Shown: positions 1-8,553 of the stretch, piece by piece
Layout of the letters: the number at the start of each line of letters is the position of its first letter
Position numbering within the stretch: the first letter of the stretch is position 1
Virus record (IMG/VR): IMGVR_UViG_3300003886_000010
Span: 1-44,019 of that record
Reading direction: 5' to 3' (one strand)
From: a virus
DNA length: 44,019 bases
Notes under the pieces: model-generated
Told to the model about the DNA's origin: nothing
What the model saw: only the letters and a program-made list of their open reading frames with translations
The model's database searches: none
Made by a program: the position numbers and the translations under genes

Positions 1-128
1 TAGCCCGCCGGATTTAGCCGTTTTTTGGGGGGTCTGTGGCCGGATGCCAGAGCCTCATTTAGCGAGTAGGCTAATTAATAAGGCAGGCGAGTTAACGATT
101 TCACAAACGTTAAGTAGGACCCAACGAA
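1..128. promoter_or_regulatory. Non-coding leader upstream of terminase genes
   Basis: No convincing gene lies here. The stretch has a GC-rich start, a G-run after a T-run at 21-32, and an AT-rich part with TTAACG-type motifs. The 13-mer cgagttaacgatt at 88-100 recurs exactly in the other large intergenic region at 42609-42621. The Shine-Dalgarno leader aggacccaac at 116-125 serves the terminase small subunit. Packaging sites of lambda-like phages usually lie just before the small terminase gene, so a cos or pac site may be here, but no cohesive-end signature can be read with confidence. Confidence 0.5.
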
Positions 129-773
129 ATGGCGAGTGCAGAAAAGAGCCTGGTGTTCAAGAACACCAACAAAGAGCTGGACCACGTTCTGTCCAGAGTT
201 TTGACCCACGTACTTGGAATCACCCACGGCGTTATATCGAGGCACAAAGACATCTGGGTGCTGGCGGACGTTGCGGCTCATGGGCAGTACAACCTGCCGA
301 AATCTGTGCAGGCTTACATCCGCATGAAGCTGGAACTCGACGGGCGCGCAGAGGTGGGGCGCACCAGTGAGCGAGGTAAGCAAATACACCAAGCCGCCCG
401 CAAGCTGCAACTGCAAAACGACGTTAGCGAGGGCATCCTCGTCAAACGCAGCGATGCATCCGCAGTTGTGTCCGAGCTTGCTAACGGGATCAGGTCGGGA
501 CTTGCGGCTCTGCCCGGAAGACTTGCTAATGTCCTCGCTGGTACTTCGAGCCCCGGCGAATGCAAGGCGCTTTTAGATGCCGAAATTGAGGAGCTACTTA
601 GAGCTATTAACGTTATCGTTTCAAAGAACTTCGTGGAACCCGGCGCAAAGAGAGCTGGGCAGGGTGGCGGCGCGGATACTAAAGCCGACGCCAAACCGAA
701 CGCCCGACCAGTGGGCCGACGAAAATCGAATACTCCCCCCCGGAAGCGCCGAGCCCGGAAGGTGGCGAAGTAG
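129..773 (+). CDS. Terminase small subunit (Nu1-like)
   Basis: 214-residue candidate small terminase subunit, which would recognise the packaging site and hand DNA to the large subunit. It directly precedes a gpA-type large terminase. Residues about 100-165 have the pattern of Nu1/DUF1441-like phage proteins: an ILVKR segment, a helix with RSGLAALPGRLANVLAG, then an acidic ALLDAEIEELLRAI helix. The C-terminus (about 170-214) is strongly basic and low in complexity, with many Lys/Arg/Pro, so probably disordered and DNA-binding. The ATG is preceded by TAGGACCCAACGAA, matching the leader before many other genes in this window. The last 197 nt overlap the large subunit in another frame. No clear N-terminal winged-helix motif is visible, so the call rests on position and pattern. 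Confidence 0.7.
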   Translation: MASAEKSLVFKNTNKELDHVLSRVLTHVLGITHGVISRHKDIWVLADVAAHGQYNLPKSVQAYIRMKLELDGRAEVGRTSERGKQIHQAARKLQLQNDVSEGILVKRSDASAVVSELANGIRSGLAALPGRLANVLAGTSSPGECKALLDAEIEELLRAINVIVSKNFVEPGAKRAGQGGGADTKADAKPNARPVGRRKSNTPPRKRRARKVAK

Positions 774-2637
774 TCGCGTCCCACACATGACTCCGATATG
801 TGCTCAGGTTCGCAACCCGCAGGCAACAACTGTGGTAGCTGTGATGGGTAGCCAAATGGCAAAGAGTGAGACCGCGCTCAACGTTATAGGTCAGCAGATT
901 GATGATGATCCAGCGCCGTGCTTATACATCGCCCCCACAAAATCGTTTTGTGAGAAAGTTATCGAGCCGCGTTTGCGCGCCATGCTTAACGACACACCGT
1001 CGCTTGCCGCAAAAAAGAAGGGTGGTAAACAAGAGCAGAAAACGCAAAAGGAAATTGCGGGTGTAAAAATTCGCTTGGCGTGGGCGGGTTCTGCCACAGA
1101 GATTTCGGGCGACCCGGCGAAGCTTGTTTTTGTTGACGAGTATGATCGGTGCGATGATGACGTCGGCGGCGAGGGCGACGTTAAAGAGCTGGCTGACGCG
1201 CGCCACTCGACCTACGCTGGGGGCCAGACCTGGGTTTTCTCAACCCCGACTGACGGCCAGGCCGAAACCGTTGTAGAAGAAAGCAGCGGCTTGGAGTTTT
1301 GGGCGCAGCCAACGGACCCCGAAGCTATCCAGTCAAAGACCTGGCAGCTTATGCTACAAGGAACGCGACACCACTGGGCCGTTCCTTGTCCGCACTGCAA
1401 AGAGTTTTTTATACCTCGGTTTAAAAACTTGGTGTGGCCAAAAGAAGCTTCAGCAGAGGAATCGCTCTCGTCAGCAACGTTAAGTTGCGGGCAGTGTGGT
1501 TCGTTGATCGATCAGATTTACAAAACGAAGATGCACGCGCGCGGTGTGATGGTTGCACCTGGACAACGCATCACCAAGACCGGCAGGGTTTTGGGTCTGG
1601 TTAAAGATAACTCTATCGTTTCATTCTGGGTGTCGGGGCTTATGTCACCTTGGAAAACCTGGGGCGACCGGGCGGCTGCGTTTATTCGTGCGCTCAACAG
1701 CGGCTCGACAGAGAAGATACAGGCCGTTATTAACACCGGGTTCGGAGAACTTTTCTCCATCGGTGGCGAACGTGTTGACGAAGACGTTGTTAAGCAGTTG
1801 CGGCAACCTTACAAGCAAGGTGACGTGCCGGAGGCTTTGAACCATTTGGTTGCCGGTGCGGATATCCAAAAAGAGGGCATCTATTGGAGTGTCAAAGGTT
1901 TCGGCGCGGATATGATTAGCGGGCTGATTGACTATGGGTACATCCAAGGAGATACGTCGAAGCTAGAAGTTTTTGACGCCTTGGCTTTGCTGAAGGATCG
2001 ACACTACCGAGGTCTACCCATCGAGCGTATGTTTATCGACTCGGGTTACAGAACCTCGGCGGTGTACGAGTTTTGCCGCCGCGATGGTATGCGTGAGTGG
2101 GCCATGCCATCCAAAGGCCGTGACACAATAGAAGCATCGCCGCTGGTGCGCACTAAGCTCGACGTTGGGCGTAACTCAGGGCGGCGGCTGCGCTCAGGCT
2201 TGGCCATCTGGAACTTGTCTACCGACTACTTTAAGCGCTGGCTAACAGATCGGTTTGAGCGTGACCCTTCGATGCCTGGGGCGTTCATGCTCCCCGAAGA
2301 CGTTGGCCTTGAATACATCAGAGCGCTGCGTTCAGAGACGCGCATGGTGCGGCCTAACGGGCGCCCATCTTGGATAAAGCTGGACCCGTTTAACCACTAC
2401 TTTGACTGTGAGGTCATGGCCCTGGCGGCCGCGTACTCGCTGAACTTCCAGATGGTTACCGGCGATCAGGCTGACCGTGAACGACACCGCAACAGAGAAC
2501 GCGAGCAGCGCGACGCGCAGGCGCTAGCCAACGAGGGGGGAGGTAAAAACGACCCCTTTAGAAAAGCTCAGAAGCAAAACAACACCAGCGGCGGAGCGTT
2601 TAGAAGCGGTCGTGGCGGTTGGTTCGGGAGACGCTAA
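577..2637 (+). CDS. Terminase large subunit, gpA family
   Basis: 686-residue ATP-driven packaging motor and nuclease of the lambda gpA family. Visible in order: the family's N-terminal signature DQWADENRILPPGSAEPGRW (44-63); an ATP-binding loop GSQMAKSET (91-99); Walker B LVFVDEYD (183-190); a motif III-like FSTPTD; a CPHC...CGQC zinc-binding set near 270-310; and the nuclease acidic residues in GADIQ, MFIDSGYR and the C-terminal FDCEVMAL. Length matches the family (about 640-690). The start at 577 lies inside the small subunit gene; the conserved N-terminal signature is encoded at about 706-765, so the overlap must be real at least from there. The Arg/Gly/Asn-rich C-terminal tail is probably flexible. 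Confidence 0.96.
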   Translation: MPKLRSYLELLTLSFQRTSWNPAQRELGRVAARILKPTPNRTPDQWADENRILPPGSAEPGRWRSSRVPHMTPICAQVRNPQATTVVAVMGSQMAKSETALNVIGQQIDDDPAPCLYIAPTKSFCEKVIEPRLRAMLNDTPSLAAKKKGGKQEQKTQKEIAGVKIRLAWAGSATEISGDPAKLVFVDEYDRCDDDVGGEGDVKELADARHSTYAGGQTWVFSTPTDGQAETVVEESSGLEFWAQPTDPEAIQSKTWQLMLQGTRHHWAVPCPHCKEFFIPRFKNLVWPKEASAEESLSSATLSCGQCGSLIDQIYKTKMHARGVMVAPGQRITKTGRVLGLVKDNSIVSFWVSGLMSPWKTWGDRAAAFIRALNSGSTEKIQAVINTGFGELFSIGGERVDEDVVKQLRQPYKQGDVPEALNHLVAGADIQKEGIYWSVKGFGADMISGLIDYGYIQGDTSKLEVFDALALLKDRHYRGLPIERMFIDSGYRTSAVYEFCRRDGMREWAMPSKGRDTIEASPLVRTKLDVGRNSGRRLRSGLAIWNLSTDYFKRWLTDRFERDPSMPGAFMLPEDVGLEYIRALRSETRMVRPNGRPSWIKLDPFNHYFDCEVMALAAAYSLNFQMVTGDQADRERHRNREREQRDAQALANEGGGKNDPFRKAQKQNNTSGGAFRSGRGGWFGRR

Positions 2638-2640
2638 ACA

Positions 2641-2913
2641 ATGTCGGTGAGCACCAGAACAGAAACACAGATACGCGCAGACCTTGCGATATTTTACAAC
2701 GCGCGAACTGTCGCGGCCCAAGGTAAGTCGATAACTATTACAACGAGCGCAGGCACGCGCGTTGTGTCAGCGCAGGATTTAACGAGCCTTGAGTCTACAA
2801 TCCAAAACTTACAGCGCGAACTGGCTGCGTGCTTAGCGCTAGCGGCTGGCTCTACTGTGCAAGGTCAGCACAACTTTGCGCTTGCAAACTTTAACAATGA
2901 GTCACAACGATGA
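2641..2913 (+). CDS. gpW-like head-tail joining protein (candidate)
   Basis: 90-residue protein between terminase and portal, the position of lambda gpW. The pattern fits gpW-type connectors: a helical N-terminus (TETQIRADLAIFYNAR), a short beta hairpin (SITITTSAGTRVV), then a helix with DLTSLESTIQNLQRELAA. gpW-type proteins sit beneath the portal and help close the filled head. It starts 4 nt after the terminase stop and its end overlaps the portal start by 4 nt (ATGA), implying translational coupling. It is longer than lambda gpW (68 residues). The call is from position and secondary-structure pattern. Confidence 0.6.
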   Translation: MSVSTRTETQIRADLAIFYNARTVAAQGKSITITTSAGTRVVSAQDLTSLESTIQNLQRELAACLALAAGSTVQGQHNFALANFNNESQR

Positions 2914-4739
2914 GCGCTAAACAAAAAGTGCCGCACAAGATAGCAAAACTTACAGGGTTTGAGCGTGCGTTGATGAAGTTGTCACCACGGATGGCATCAA
3001 ATCGATACCTTGCACGCATAAATTTGGAGTCGAACAGCCGCGCCTATGAGGCTGTAGAGAAGTCGCGGCTCAGAAAAGAGCAGCAGGACTCCCGCAGCGC
3101 GGACCAGATCGGCTCTATAAGTGCTGATAACCTACGCTTTAAGGCTCGATACCTGGACGAAAATCACGACGTTGCCAAGTCGGTTCTGAACACGTTGGTT
3201 GCCAACGTTGTTGGCGGAGGCATTTTAACGTTCCCCACCGTGCGCAATGTCGAGGGGGGTATTGATCGAGGTTTTAATGCGGAGCTGATGCGTCTGTTTA
3301 GACAGTGGTCTAGGCGGCCTGATGTCACGTGGTCACACACATGGGCGCGCTGTCAGCAACTTGCTGCGCGTTCGTGGTTCCGCGATGGTGAGGCGTTCAC
3401 ACAGATGTTCATGGGTAGCGTTGACGGGTTGGTGCACGGCTCGGCAGTACCGTTCTCAATTGAGCTTATGGAGGCTGACTTTTGCCCGACAAATGTGTTC
3501 AGCGATGGCCGCTCTCCAACGATTGCCTCACAAGTAGAGCCTGGAAATACCGTTCGGCAGGGCATTGAGCGTGACTCATTCAAGCGCCCGCAGGCGTACT
3601 TTTTTTGGAGGGACTACCCCAGTGAATTACAAACTCAATTTTCGCCGTTCATAATAAATCCGATTAACGTCAGCTTCGCAATCGACAGCGAGAATTTACT
3701 CCGGGTTGATGCTAGCCGCGTAGCGCACCTTAAAGTTGCAGATCGTATTGGTCAGACGCGCGGCATTTCAATCTTCGCCAGCGTGTACACGCGGCTTGAT
3801 GATTTGAAGGATTACGAGGAGAGCGAGCGTATTGCTGCGCGCATTGGCGCGGCGTTTGCGTTGGCCATTACAAAGCCGATTGACAGCGTGGGTAATTCCA
3901 GCGGCGCAGACTGGCGAGAAATGGATTTAGCCCCTGGGATAATTGCCGATAACCTAGCCCCCGGTGAGAAGATAGAGACGATAAAGAACGAGCGCCCCAC
4001 TAACGGCTTTGCCGATTGGCGGCAGGATCAGCTGCGCAGCGTCGCTGGTGGTTCTCGCGCAGGCTACTCGTCGTTGTCTAAAACATACGAAGGCTCCTAC
4101 AGCTCGCAAAGACAAGAGCTTATGGAGCAGTTTGTAATCTATCGGATGATTCGGGAGGAGTTCGTTGGCGAGTTTGTGGACCCGGTGTGGCGCACGTTTG
4201 TCACAATGGCGATTACCTCCGGCGCGCTAGATGCATTTTTGAGTGGGGTGGATCAGTCAACGTTGTTTGATGCTGAGCACGTTGGTCGAGGCGCGCCGTA
4301 CATCGAGCCGCGTAAAGAAGTTGAAGCGGATGAAAAGAAGGTGCTGGCTGGGTTCAATGCGCGCCACCAGATAATTTTGGAGCGCGGCGGCAACCCGTTA
4401 GAGACGCAGGCGTTGATTGAAGCCGAGCGCGAAATGGACGAGGAGGCGGGCTTGGTGTTCTCGTCTACTGCGCAACCCGAGCCAACCGCAGCACCGCCCG
4501 GCGACAGCTCGGGCGGTTCAGACAATGAGCCGGTTAATGATCCAGACGCGGACGATGATAGCGATGATGATAGTGAAGGCGACAGCGAGGATGATGATGC
4601 TCGCTTAGAGGGTGTTGACATCGGGGAGCGGGGCGAGCCTTTTATCGTTGGTGCGCGCTATGAAGCAAACGATGGAAATGTTTACGTCTACACCAAAGAC
4701 GGGATGATTCCCGAAGGCAGACAAGTCGCGGCGATATGA
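2910..4739 (+). CDS. Portal protein, lambda gpB family
   Basis: 609-residue portal, the dodecameric ring at the head vertex through which DNA passes. The family pattern is clear: the N-terminal RYLARINLESNSRAYEAVEKSR segment, ARYLDENHDVAKSVLNTLVANVVG, a core with FRDGEAFTQM and SIELMEADFCP, and EMDLAPGIIADNLAPGEKIE followed by the YSSLSKTYEGSYSSQRQEL stretch typical of lambda-type portals. After about residue 520 comes a highly acidic Asp/Glu/Ser run, then a short ordered end (FIVGARYEANDGNVYVY). The acidic tail is unlike lambda gpB and may be an added docking or scaffold-contact element. The start and end overlap both neighbours by 4 nt. Confidence 0.95.
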   Translation: MSAKQKVPHKIAKLTGFERALMKLSPRMASNRYLARINLESNSRAYEAVEKSRLRKEQQDSRSADQIGSISADNLRFKARYLDENHDVAKSVLNTLVANVVGGGILTFPTVRNVEGGIDRGFNAELMRLFRQWSRRPDVTWSHTWARCQQLAARSWFRDGEAFTQMFMGSVDGLVHGSAVPFSIELMEADFCPTNVFSDGRSPTIASQVEPGNTVRQGIERDSFKRPQAYFFWRDYPSELQTQFSPFIINPINVSFAIDSENLLRVDASRVAHLKVADRIGQTRGISIFASVYTRLDDLKDYEESERIAARIGAAFALAITKPIDSVGNSSGADWREMDLAPGIIADNLAPGEKIETIKNERPTNGFADWRQDQLRSVAGGSRAGYSSLSKTYEGSYSSQRQELMEQFVIYRMIREEFVGEFVDPVWRTFVTMAITSGALDAFLSGVDQSTLFDAEHVGRGAPYIEPRKEVEADEKKVLAGFNARHQIILERGGNPLETQALIEAEREMDEEAGLVFSSTAQPEPTAAPPGDSSGGSDNEPVNDPDADDDSDDDSEGDSEDDDARLEGVDIGERGEPFIVGARYEANDGNVYVYTKDGMIPEGRQVAAI

Positions 4740-6946
4740 AACTTAGCACACTAAAATTCACTCGCATTGACGATAGTGCGCTTGGCGCGCCGCATGTTTT
4801 GGCGATTCAGGCCGACGACCCGGCTGTGCTGTCTAGGTTTTTGAAAAACGTACCGGACCTTAAGGGTCTCAAGGGCGACAAGGGGTTGTCTGTAAAGGGC
4901 GACCCTGGACGCCGAGGCCGACGCGGCGAGCGTGGCTTGGCCCCGGACCATTTACTCCGAGTGGTGCCTAACGGCTACGAGTTACAGTTCTTTAATCCGC
5001 ATGGCGACATAGGCAAAGCGATTACCATCGTCAACGGCGGCAAAGGTGACAAAGGTAGAGTAGGCCCGCGCCCACACCACGAAACAAGAAAGGCAGCGGG
5101 CGGTTACGAGTTTAGGTTCCAGACGGCTGCCGGTACGTTCGGACCTTGGAACTTAGTTCGACAAGGCGATCAAGGTCCCCCAGGCCCCCGGCCTCGGCAT
5201 GAGTGGGTTGGCACCAGGTTGCGGTTCGAAAAGCCCGACGGCACCTTTGGCGAGCTTGTTGACTTGCGCGGTCCGGCGGGCTTAGGCGGTGGTGGTGGGC
5301 GAGGACGCTCAGCCAACCCCGGCTACTCGTCAATTGTTCTCAACGGCACTAACTTGGAGTTCCGCAGAGCAACGGCAGGACCACTAGGGCCGGATACAGT
5401 TGTAGACTTGTCCGCGCTTGCTGGTGGTGGCGGTTCGGTTGTTAGTGTGGTTGGTGGCGCTAACGTATCGGTTGATGCTACCGACGCGGCTAACCCAATA
5501 GTTAACCTGGACGGCGCGCTTGTAGGTGTCAGCGTTAACGGCGTCACTCTAACTGACGCGGGTCCGGCGTTTATTTTCCTGAACGCAGCCGGTGCCTACG
5601 TTTCGCCACCACCTAGCGGTGGCGACGTGGACATGGTTTTTAGCGGCTCGAACATCGACGTTGATAACAGCGACCCGATCAACCCGGTCGTTAATTTAGA
5701 TACCGCAGTTGTTGGCATAAGTGTCAACGGTGTAACACTGGTTGGCTCGGGTTCGGCAGCCAACTTTTTGGACGAGACGGGAACCTATTCGCCACCCCCG
5801 TTAGACACAACAGCGGCAGATATTTTGTATCTTCGACTAGACACGGCTAACGACCCGTTAACTGGTGAGCTGGTTTCGGAGGACATTGTACCCAGCGCTG
5901 GGGCGGATAGATTTTTGGGCTTGGCCGATAACCGCTTTGCCACCTTACATTCACAAAGCCTCAACGCGGTTGAGGATATAGGTACAGGTGGCGGACCGAC
6001 TACAATTATCGACACTAACAAATCTAACCTTGTAGGTAAGGTACGAAACTCTAGCGTCAGCGGGGCATCGCTAGCTTCCTTGCGCTCTACTGGCTTGGGT
6101 AGCTTTGCTAATGGGTTTGCCGCTCAGAATGATGCAAACGCAGCCACTACCAGTCAATCAATAGTATCGTCTACAGGTAATGGTTCGTTTGCGGCTGGTA
6201 ACAGTAACGCGTCGGCTGGCGGAAACGCCTTGCTACAAGCTGATGGATTTGGCAGCACAACCTTCGGATACAGTGCGGGATTCAATGGCCAAGCCACCAT
6301 ACTCTCTAATGGATTGGGCGCTTTTGCTTCAGGGTTCAGTTTAGCTTTTAGCCCCAACCCAACTATTATCAGCGCCATTGCTAATGGTGCTTTTGCGCAG
6401 GGTTCTATAATCACATTTGGTGGTTCTGTAGCTGCGACCATTACTGCCGCGCAGCAAGGATCGTTTGCTCAGGGACAAGCAGGGACCGATGGAATCATAA
6501 GAGCAGGCGGTCAAGGTTCTTTTTCACAAGGAACGGCTACAAGCGGAAACATAACAGCCAATGGCCTTGGATCATTCGCTCAAGGGATTGTAGCGGCTGG
6601 CACTATCATAGCTTCAGGTAACGGTTCACTGGCCCACGGCTCAGCTACGGGAACAGGATCGATCATTGCTGGTGGGTCTGGCGCGGATGCAGGAGCCTTA
6701 GCCGTTGGAAGCGCTGCGGGCTCCGTGATTGCAGCTCTGGCCCCCAATGCGTTCCAATTTGGACCTGGGGTTAACACTGCCTCTGATTCCTTACAGGTTG
6801 GAAACTCAGGGGTTCGATTCAAAGGAACGGTTGGTGCCCCCCCAGTTCTTCAAAACGGAGACATTTGGGTCAGTGGGGGGTTTGTCTTTGTCCGCTCGAA
6901 TGGGACTAGTATACAGATTGCCGGACCTGGGCCGCTAACCAACTAA
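4736..6946 (+). CDS. Collagen-like / YadA-like fiber protein
   Basis: 736-residue modular fiber. Residues about 40-70 hold a Gly-X-Y run (GLKGDKG..GDPGRRGRRGERG). Then three small beta blocks (NGYELQFFNPHGDIGK; GGYEFRFQTAAGTFG; TRLRFEKPDGTFGE) are separated by further collagen-like GDKG and GPPGP pieces. Two similar modules containing VNLD..VVGISVNGVTL follow. From about residue 450 to 660 there are roughly ten copies of a G(S/A)FAxG unit, the pattern of the YadA/trimeric autotransporter head, which forms a left-handed beta roll. The C-terminus (NGDIWVSGGFVFVRSNG) resembles trimeric fiber tips. It lies between portal and prohead protease, so a head or neck fiber is likely (inference). It overlaps the portal stop by 4 nt. 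Confidence 0.8.
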   Translation: MKLSTLKFTRIDDSALGAPHVLAIQADDPAVLSRFLKNVPDLKGLKGDKGLSVKGDPGRRGRRGERGLAPDHLLRVVPNGYELQFFNPHGDIGKAITIVNGGKGDKGRVGPRPHHETRKAAGGYEFRFQTAAGTFGPWNLVRQGDQGPPGPRPRHEWVGTRLRFEKPDGTFGELVDLRGPAGLGGGGGRGRSANPGYSSIVLNGTNLEFRRATAGPLGPDTVVDLSALAGGGGSVVSVVGGANVSVDATDAANPIVNLDGALVGVSVNGVTLTDAGPAFIFLNAAGAYVSPPPSGGDVDMVFSGSNIDVDNSDPINPVVNLDTAVVGISVNGVTLVGSGSAANFLDETGTYSPPPLDTTAADILYLRLDTANDPLTGELVSEDIVPSAGADRFLGLADNRFATLHSQSLNAVEDIGTGGGPTTIIDTNKSNLVGKVRNSSVSGASLASLRSTGLGSFANGFAAQNDANAATTSQSIVSSTGNGSFAAGNSNASAGGNALLQADGFGSTTFGYSAGFNGQATILSNGLGAFASGFSLAFSPNPTIISAIANGAFAQGSIITFGGSVAATITAAQQGSFAQGQAGTDGIIRAGGQGSFSQGTATSGNITANGLGSFAQGIVAAGTIIASGNGSLAHGSATGTGSIIAGGSGADAGALAVGSAAGSVIAALAPNAFQFGPGVNTASDSLQVGNSGVRFKGTVGAPPVLQNGDIWVSGGFVFVRSNGTSIQIAGPGPLTN

Positions 6947-6955
6947 GGGAAAAGT

Positions 6956-7495
6956 ATGGACAACAACGTTAAGGACTATTTGAATACCTGGATTGAATTC
7001 ATCGTAGCAAATAGAACCGCCACCAAAGTGCAGTCAACCGATCATTTACAGTTTGTGGCGGATGTAACGAACGCTGAAGGAAATGCATGGTTTGACGCAA
7101 TTGCGGGGCTCTTTGAAAGTTTGGGGCTTACCAAGGCCTCAACCTACGGCGCGTTAAGGAACAGAGTGGCTAACACCGAAGGCAAGGTATCCCAAAGGCT
7201 TTACGCGGCTCTGCTAAAGAACATTATGGCGCTTCCAGAAACCTCGCCGGTAGAGCGCGCTTTGAGAATATTTGGCCGAGAACAGAGGATAGAGGTGTTA
7301 GTCGAAAGTATACGTGTGGTTAGAAAATATCGAAGCTCCTTGCCAGAGCCAGAAAAGATAACAGACCTGAACCAAGAGATGCTTATTAGAAGGGCGTTAG
7401 GAAAAGGTATTGACGACTTGAATTTAAAGGTGGAGCTTTTAAAAAATAGCCTCCTACAGAAGTTGGTTGCCGATGGGCTAATACCAGATGCGTAG
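6956..7495 (+). CDS. Hypothetical protein in fiber/sulfotransferase cassette
   Basis: 179-residue, mostly helical soluble protein with no signal peptide or membrane segment. I do not recognise its family. It begins 9 nt after the fiber stop (weak ribosome site in the AAGGGAAAAGT leader) and its last 8 nt overlap the sulfotransferase start, so the genes are probably translated together. Its place between a trimeric fiber and a modifying enzyme makes a fiber chaperone or an acceptor/adaptor for the sulfotransferase possible, but this is positional inference only. Confidence 0.6.
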   Translation: MDNNVKDYLNTWIEFIVANRTATKVQSTDHLQFVADVTNAEGNAWFDAIAGLFESLGLTKASTYGALRNRVANTEGKVSQRLYAALLKNIMALPETSPVERALRIFGREQRIEVLVESIRVVRKYRSSLPEPEKITDLNQEMLIRRALGKGIDDLNLKVELLKNSLLQKLVADGLIPDA

Positions 7496-8294
7496 TTTTA
7501 ACGTAGTAACTGGAATGCCGCGTAGCGGATCAACGTTACTGTGCAACATATTGAACCAGAACGCGGAGGTCTATGCTGGGTCTACAAGCCCGCTGCCGGA
7601 ATTATTGAGTACGTTCGTTAATATATTTAGCAACAGTTCAGAGATTCAAACGTACTTGATTAGAGACTTCGACAGCACTAACTCTAGGCTTACCAGCATT
7701 GTTCGAGCTGTAGTTGAAGAATGGTACAGCGGTGAGGAAAGGTCCGTTTTTGATAAATCTCGCGGCTGGACTTTCAACGCGTTGCTGCTAACAGAACTTT
7801 TCCCAAAGGCTAAAATTATTGCGGTGGTTCGGGACTTAAGGAGTATTTTCGGGTCTGTTGAGAAGCAACACCGCAAGACGCCAATTTTTGACACCGCCAG
7901 TAACCCGATAGAAAAAACTGTACTAGCCCGAGCGGACAAAATGCTTGGGCCTGATGGCATTATTGGGCAGAGCGCGGTTGGGATGGAGGATGTGATGGCA
8001 CGCCTTTCTGAGCGCGTCTTTGTTGTTCAGTATGAGGCATTCACGCTCGATCCAAAAGCTAAGCTTTTAGAGCTTTACGACTTTCTAGGGTGCGACCAAT
8101 TCCAGCACAACTTCGATAACGTTAAGAACACGGCAGAAGATGTTGACGCGCTTTACCTAAACAAATTCCCACACGAAGGCTCTGGCAAAGTGACCAAAGC
8201 CGATAGAAACGAATGGAAAAAGTACCTCACCCCAGAGCTGGGCGGAATGATTCACCAGCGTTACCCGCAATACAACGCGCTCTTTGGTTATTGA
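7488..8294 (+). CDS. PAPS-dependent sulfotransferase
   Basis: 268-residue sulfotransferase-fold enzyme that would transfer a sulfuryl group from PAPS to an unknown acceptor. The 5'-phosphosulfate loop is visible at residues 9-18 (GMPRSGSTLL), and the 3'-phosphate-binding motif at about 110-124 (IIAVVRDLRSIFGSV, with Arg115 and Ser119). The C-terminal KVTKADRNEWKKYLTPE block fits the family's third substrate/PAPS-contact region. The length is normal for bacterial and phage members. Sulfotransferases are known from marine phage genomes. Here the gene lies inside the head operon, directly after a fiber gene, so the phage's own fiber or its glycans are plausible substrates; host surface sugars are an alternative. 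Confidence 0.88.
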   Translation: MRSFNVVTGMPRSGSTLLCNILNQNAEVYAGSTSPLPELLSTFVNIFSNSSEIQTYLIRDFDSTNSRLTSIVRAVVEEWYSGEERSVFDKSRGWTFNALLLTELFPKAKIIAVVRDLRSIFGSVEKQHRKTPIFDTASNPIEKTVLARADKMLGPDGIIGQSAVGMEDVMARLSERVFVVQYEAFTLDPKAKLLELYDFLGCDQFQHNFDNVKNTAEDVDALYLNKFPHEGSGKVTKADRNEWKKYLTPELGGMIHQRYPQYNALFGY

Positions 8295-8310
8295 TAAAGG
8301 CCCAAACACT

Positions 8311-8532
8311 ATGAACGACGAGAGAACCGAAACTTTGGTTGACGATGAAGCAGGGACAGAAGAAAAGACACAGGAACCAGAGAGTTTGAAGGCAACGCAC
8401 TTAGCGATTGACATTAGAGTCGTTACGGATTTGCGAAAGCTTTTAGGTGTGAACCACGATTACGACACCGTTGCGCCCTTGATCTACGGGTTAGAGCGCG
8501 GCGTGCCTTTGAACCTAGGCGAAAGCAACTAA
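8311..8532 (+). CDS. Small acidic hypothetical protein
   Basis: 73-residue protein with an acidic, disordered N-terminus (about the first 28 residues) and a short ordered part (HLAIDIRVVTDLRKLLGVNHDYDTVAPLIYGLERG). The ATG at 8311 is preferred because it is preceded by AAAGGCCCAAACACT, the leader seen before many genes here; an upstream TTG in frame is less likely. It closes the cassette before the prohead protease gene. The family is not recognised. Confidence 0.65.
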   Translation: MNDERTETLVDDEAGTEEKTQEPESLKATHLAIDIRVVTDLRKLLGVNHDYDTVAPLIYGLERGVPLNLGESN

Positions 8533-8553
8533 ACCAACTACAAGGTAGACACA

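Noticed and set aside
1-128. Terminal repeat or cohesive ends joining both window ends
   Set aside because: The first and last bases show no direct repeat that I can see, so circularity or end type cannot be claimed from the sequence.
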